A stretch of DNA of 15,416 nt from Bacteroidales bacterium UBA4116 (GTDB lineage Bacteria > Bacteroidota > Bacteroidia > Bacteroidales > Tannerellaceae), in contig DFXE01000013.1 in assembly GCA_002381645.1 (NCBI GenBank), positions 1-15,416 of the forward strand, given 5' to 3'. The first letter of the stretch is position 1. Every line of letters starts with the position of its first letter. A program made the position numbers and the translations under genes. Under the pieces are notes generated by a model, which had not been told where the DNA came from, did not search any database, and saw only the letters and a list, made by a program, of their open reading frames with translations. Below are positions 14,811 through 15,416 of the stretch, piece after piece.

Positions 14811-15389
14811 ATGAACGCAAACAGAACTATTGTTCAGCGGTTGTCTGAAATTGTATCACCCCTGAGCGACAATGCTGTTGATAAACTAGCCTCCATTCTT
14901 ATACGTACTGACCTGAAGAAGAACGAAGTTCTCCTGAGAGAAGGAGAAATAAGTGATCAAATGTATTTTGTTGAAAGTGGCCTGATCCGTCAATTTTATT
15001 ATAAAAATGGGAAAGACCTTACTGAGCACTTTGCTGCAGAAAACAACATATTCATTAATATTGAAAGCTATCTTCTTCACGAACCTACTTATTTGTTAAT
15101 AGAGGCAATTGAACCAACCGTATTGTATGGCATACCTTATGAACCGGTAATGAAATTGATGGAAGATTATCCGGATATTGCAGTTTTATATAGAAGGTAT
15201 ATGGAATTGATACTTATCGGTATTCAACGGAAAATTGACTCTTTCCGTTTTGAAACTGCAAATGAACGTTATCATCGCCTGATGAGAGAACGGCCCGAAA
15301 TTGTTAAGCGGGCGCCCCTTGTACATATTGCTTCATATCTGCTTATGTCGCCCGAGACATTGAGCCGCGTAAGAGCTGGAATGTTATAA
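14811..15389 (+). CDS. Crp/Fnr-family transcriptional regulator
   Basis: The 192-residue protein has an N-terminal cupin-like cyclic-nucleotide-binding domain (about 20-115: LLREGEISDQMYFVESGLIRQFYY, then a second half around TYLLIEAIEPTVLYGI). A long dimerisation helix follows (about 118-150), then a short C-terminal DNA-binding region (RYHRLMRERPEIVKRAPLVHIASYLLMSPETLSRVRA). This is the compact Bacteroidetes Crp layout, in which the helix-turn-helix is the IASYL..SPETLSRVR segment and the usual length is about 190 residues, so it is complete. The glycine normally found after ASYL is a leucine here. There are no iron-sulphur cysteines, so it is not an FNR-type oxygen sensor, and cAMP-binding residues are not evident. 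The effector and target genes are unknown. It is transcribed from its own promoter just after the carAB terminator. Confidence 0.88.
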   Translation: MNANRTIVQRLSEIVSPLSDNAVDKLASILIRTDLKKNEVLLREGEISDQMYFVESGLIRQFYYKNGKDLTEHFAAENNIFINIESYLLHEPTYLLIEAIEPTVLYGIPYEPVMKLMEDYPDIAVLYRRYMELILIGIQRKIDSFRFETANERYHRLMRERPEIVKRAPLVHIASYLLMSPETLSRVRAGML

Positions 15390-15416
15390 TGGCATAAAAA
15401 GACTTGATATACATCA

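Overview
The window looks like chromosomal DNA of a member of the Bacteroidota, most likely the order Bacteroidales. It is AT-rich. Several genes are preceded by the Bacteroidetes-type -7 element TAnnTTTG, sometimes with a TTG/TTTG -33 element, instead of an E. coli-type -10 box. The proteins are of recognisable Bacteroidales types: a TrxP-like lipoprotein thioredoxin, an NhaD antiporter, a C69 dipeptidase, a long-form amidophosphoribosyltransferase and a short Crp-like regulator. I cannot name the genus.

Layout. Bases 1 to about 2000 look like the edge of an integrated element. They hold the 3' part of a small helix-turn-helix gene, about 370 bases without a credible gene, and a tyrosine recombinase that has lost its C-terminus, including the catalytic tyrosine. 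A block of nested repeats follows, and then the 3' end of a tRNA-Ser(TGA) gene that still has its own terminator. From 2012 on the genes look like ordinary core genome: a periplasmic lipoprotein thioredoxin and a HAD phosphatase on the plus strand, ending at a shared terminator that faces a minus-strand group. Read in its own direction, the minus-strand group is nhaD, a secreted C69 dipeptidase and a small outer-membrane barrel protein, followed after a terminator by a second, paralogous barrel protein.

On the plus strand from 8400 to 14685 lies a nucleotide-biosynthesis operon: a long PurF-type amidophosphoribosyltransferase, then one 1452-codon gene in which the small (CarA) and large (CarB) subunits of carbamoyl-phosphate synthase are fused into one polypeptide. 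The two genes supply the first purine intermediate and carbamoyl phosphate for pyrimidines and arginine, and both use glutamine as amino donor. A strong terminator and then a Crp/Fnr-like regulator with a near-ideal promoter close the window.

The most notable points are the CarA-CarB fusion, a consensus promoter followed about 60 bases later by a strong terminator ahead of purF (a candidate small RNA or attenuator), and the broken integrase with its repeat-rich flank beside tRNA-Ser. I found no CRISPR array, no obvious defence system and no complete mobile element.
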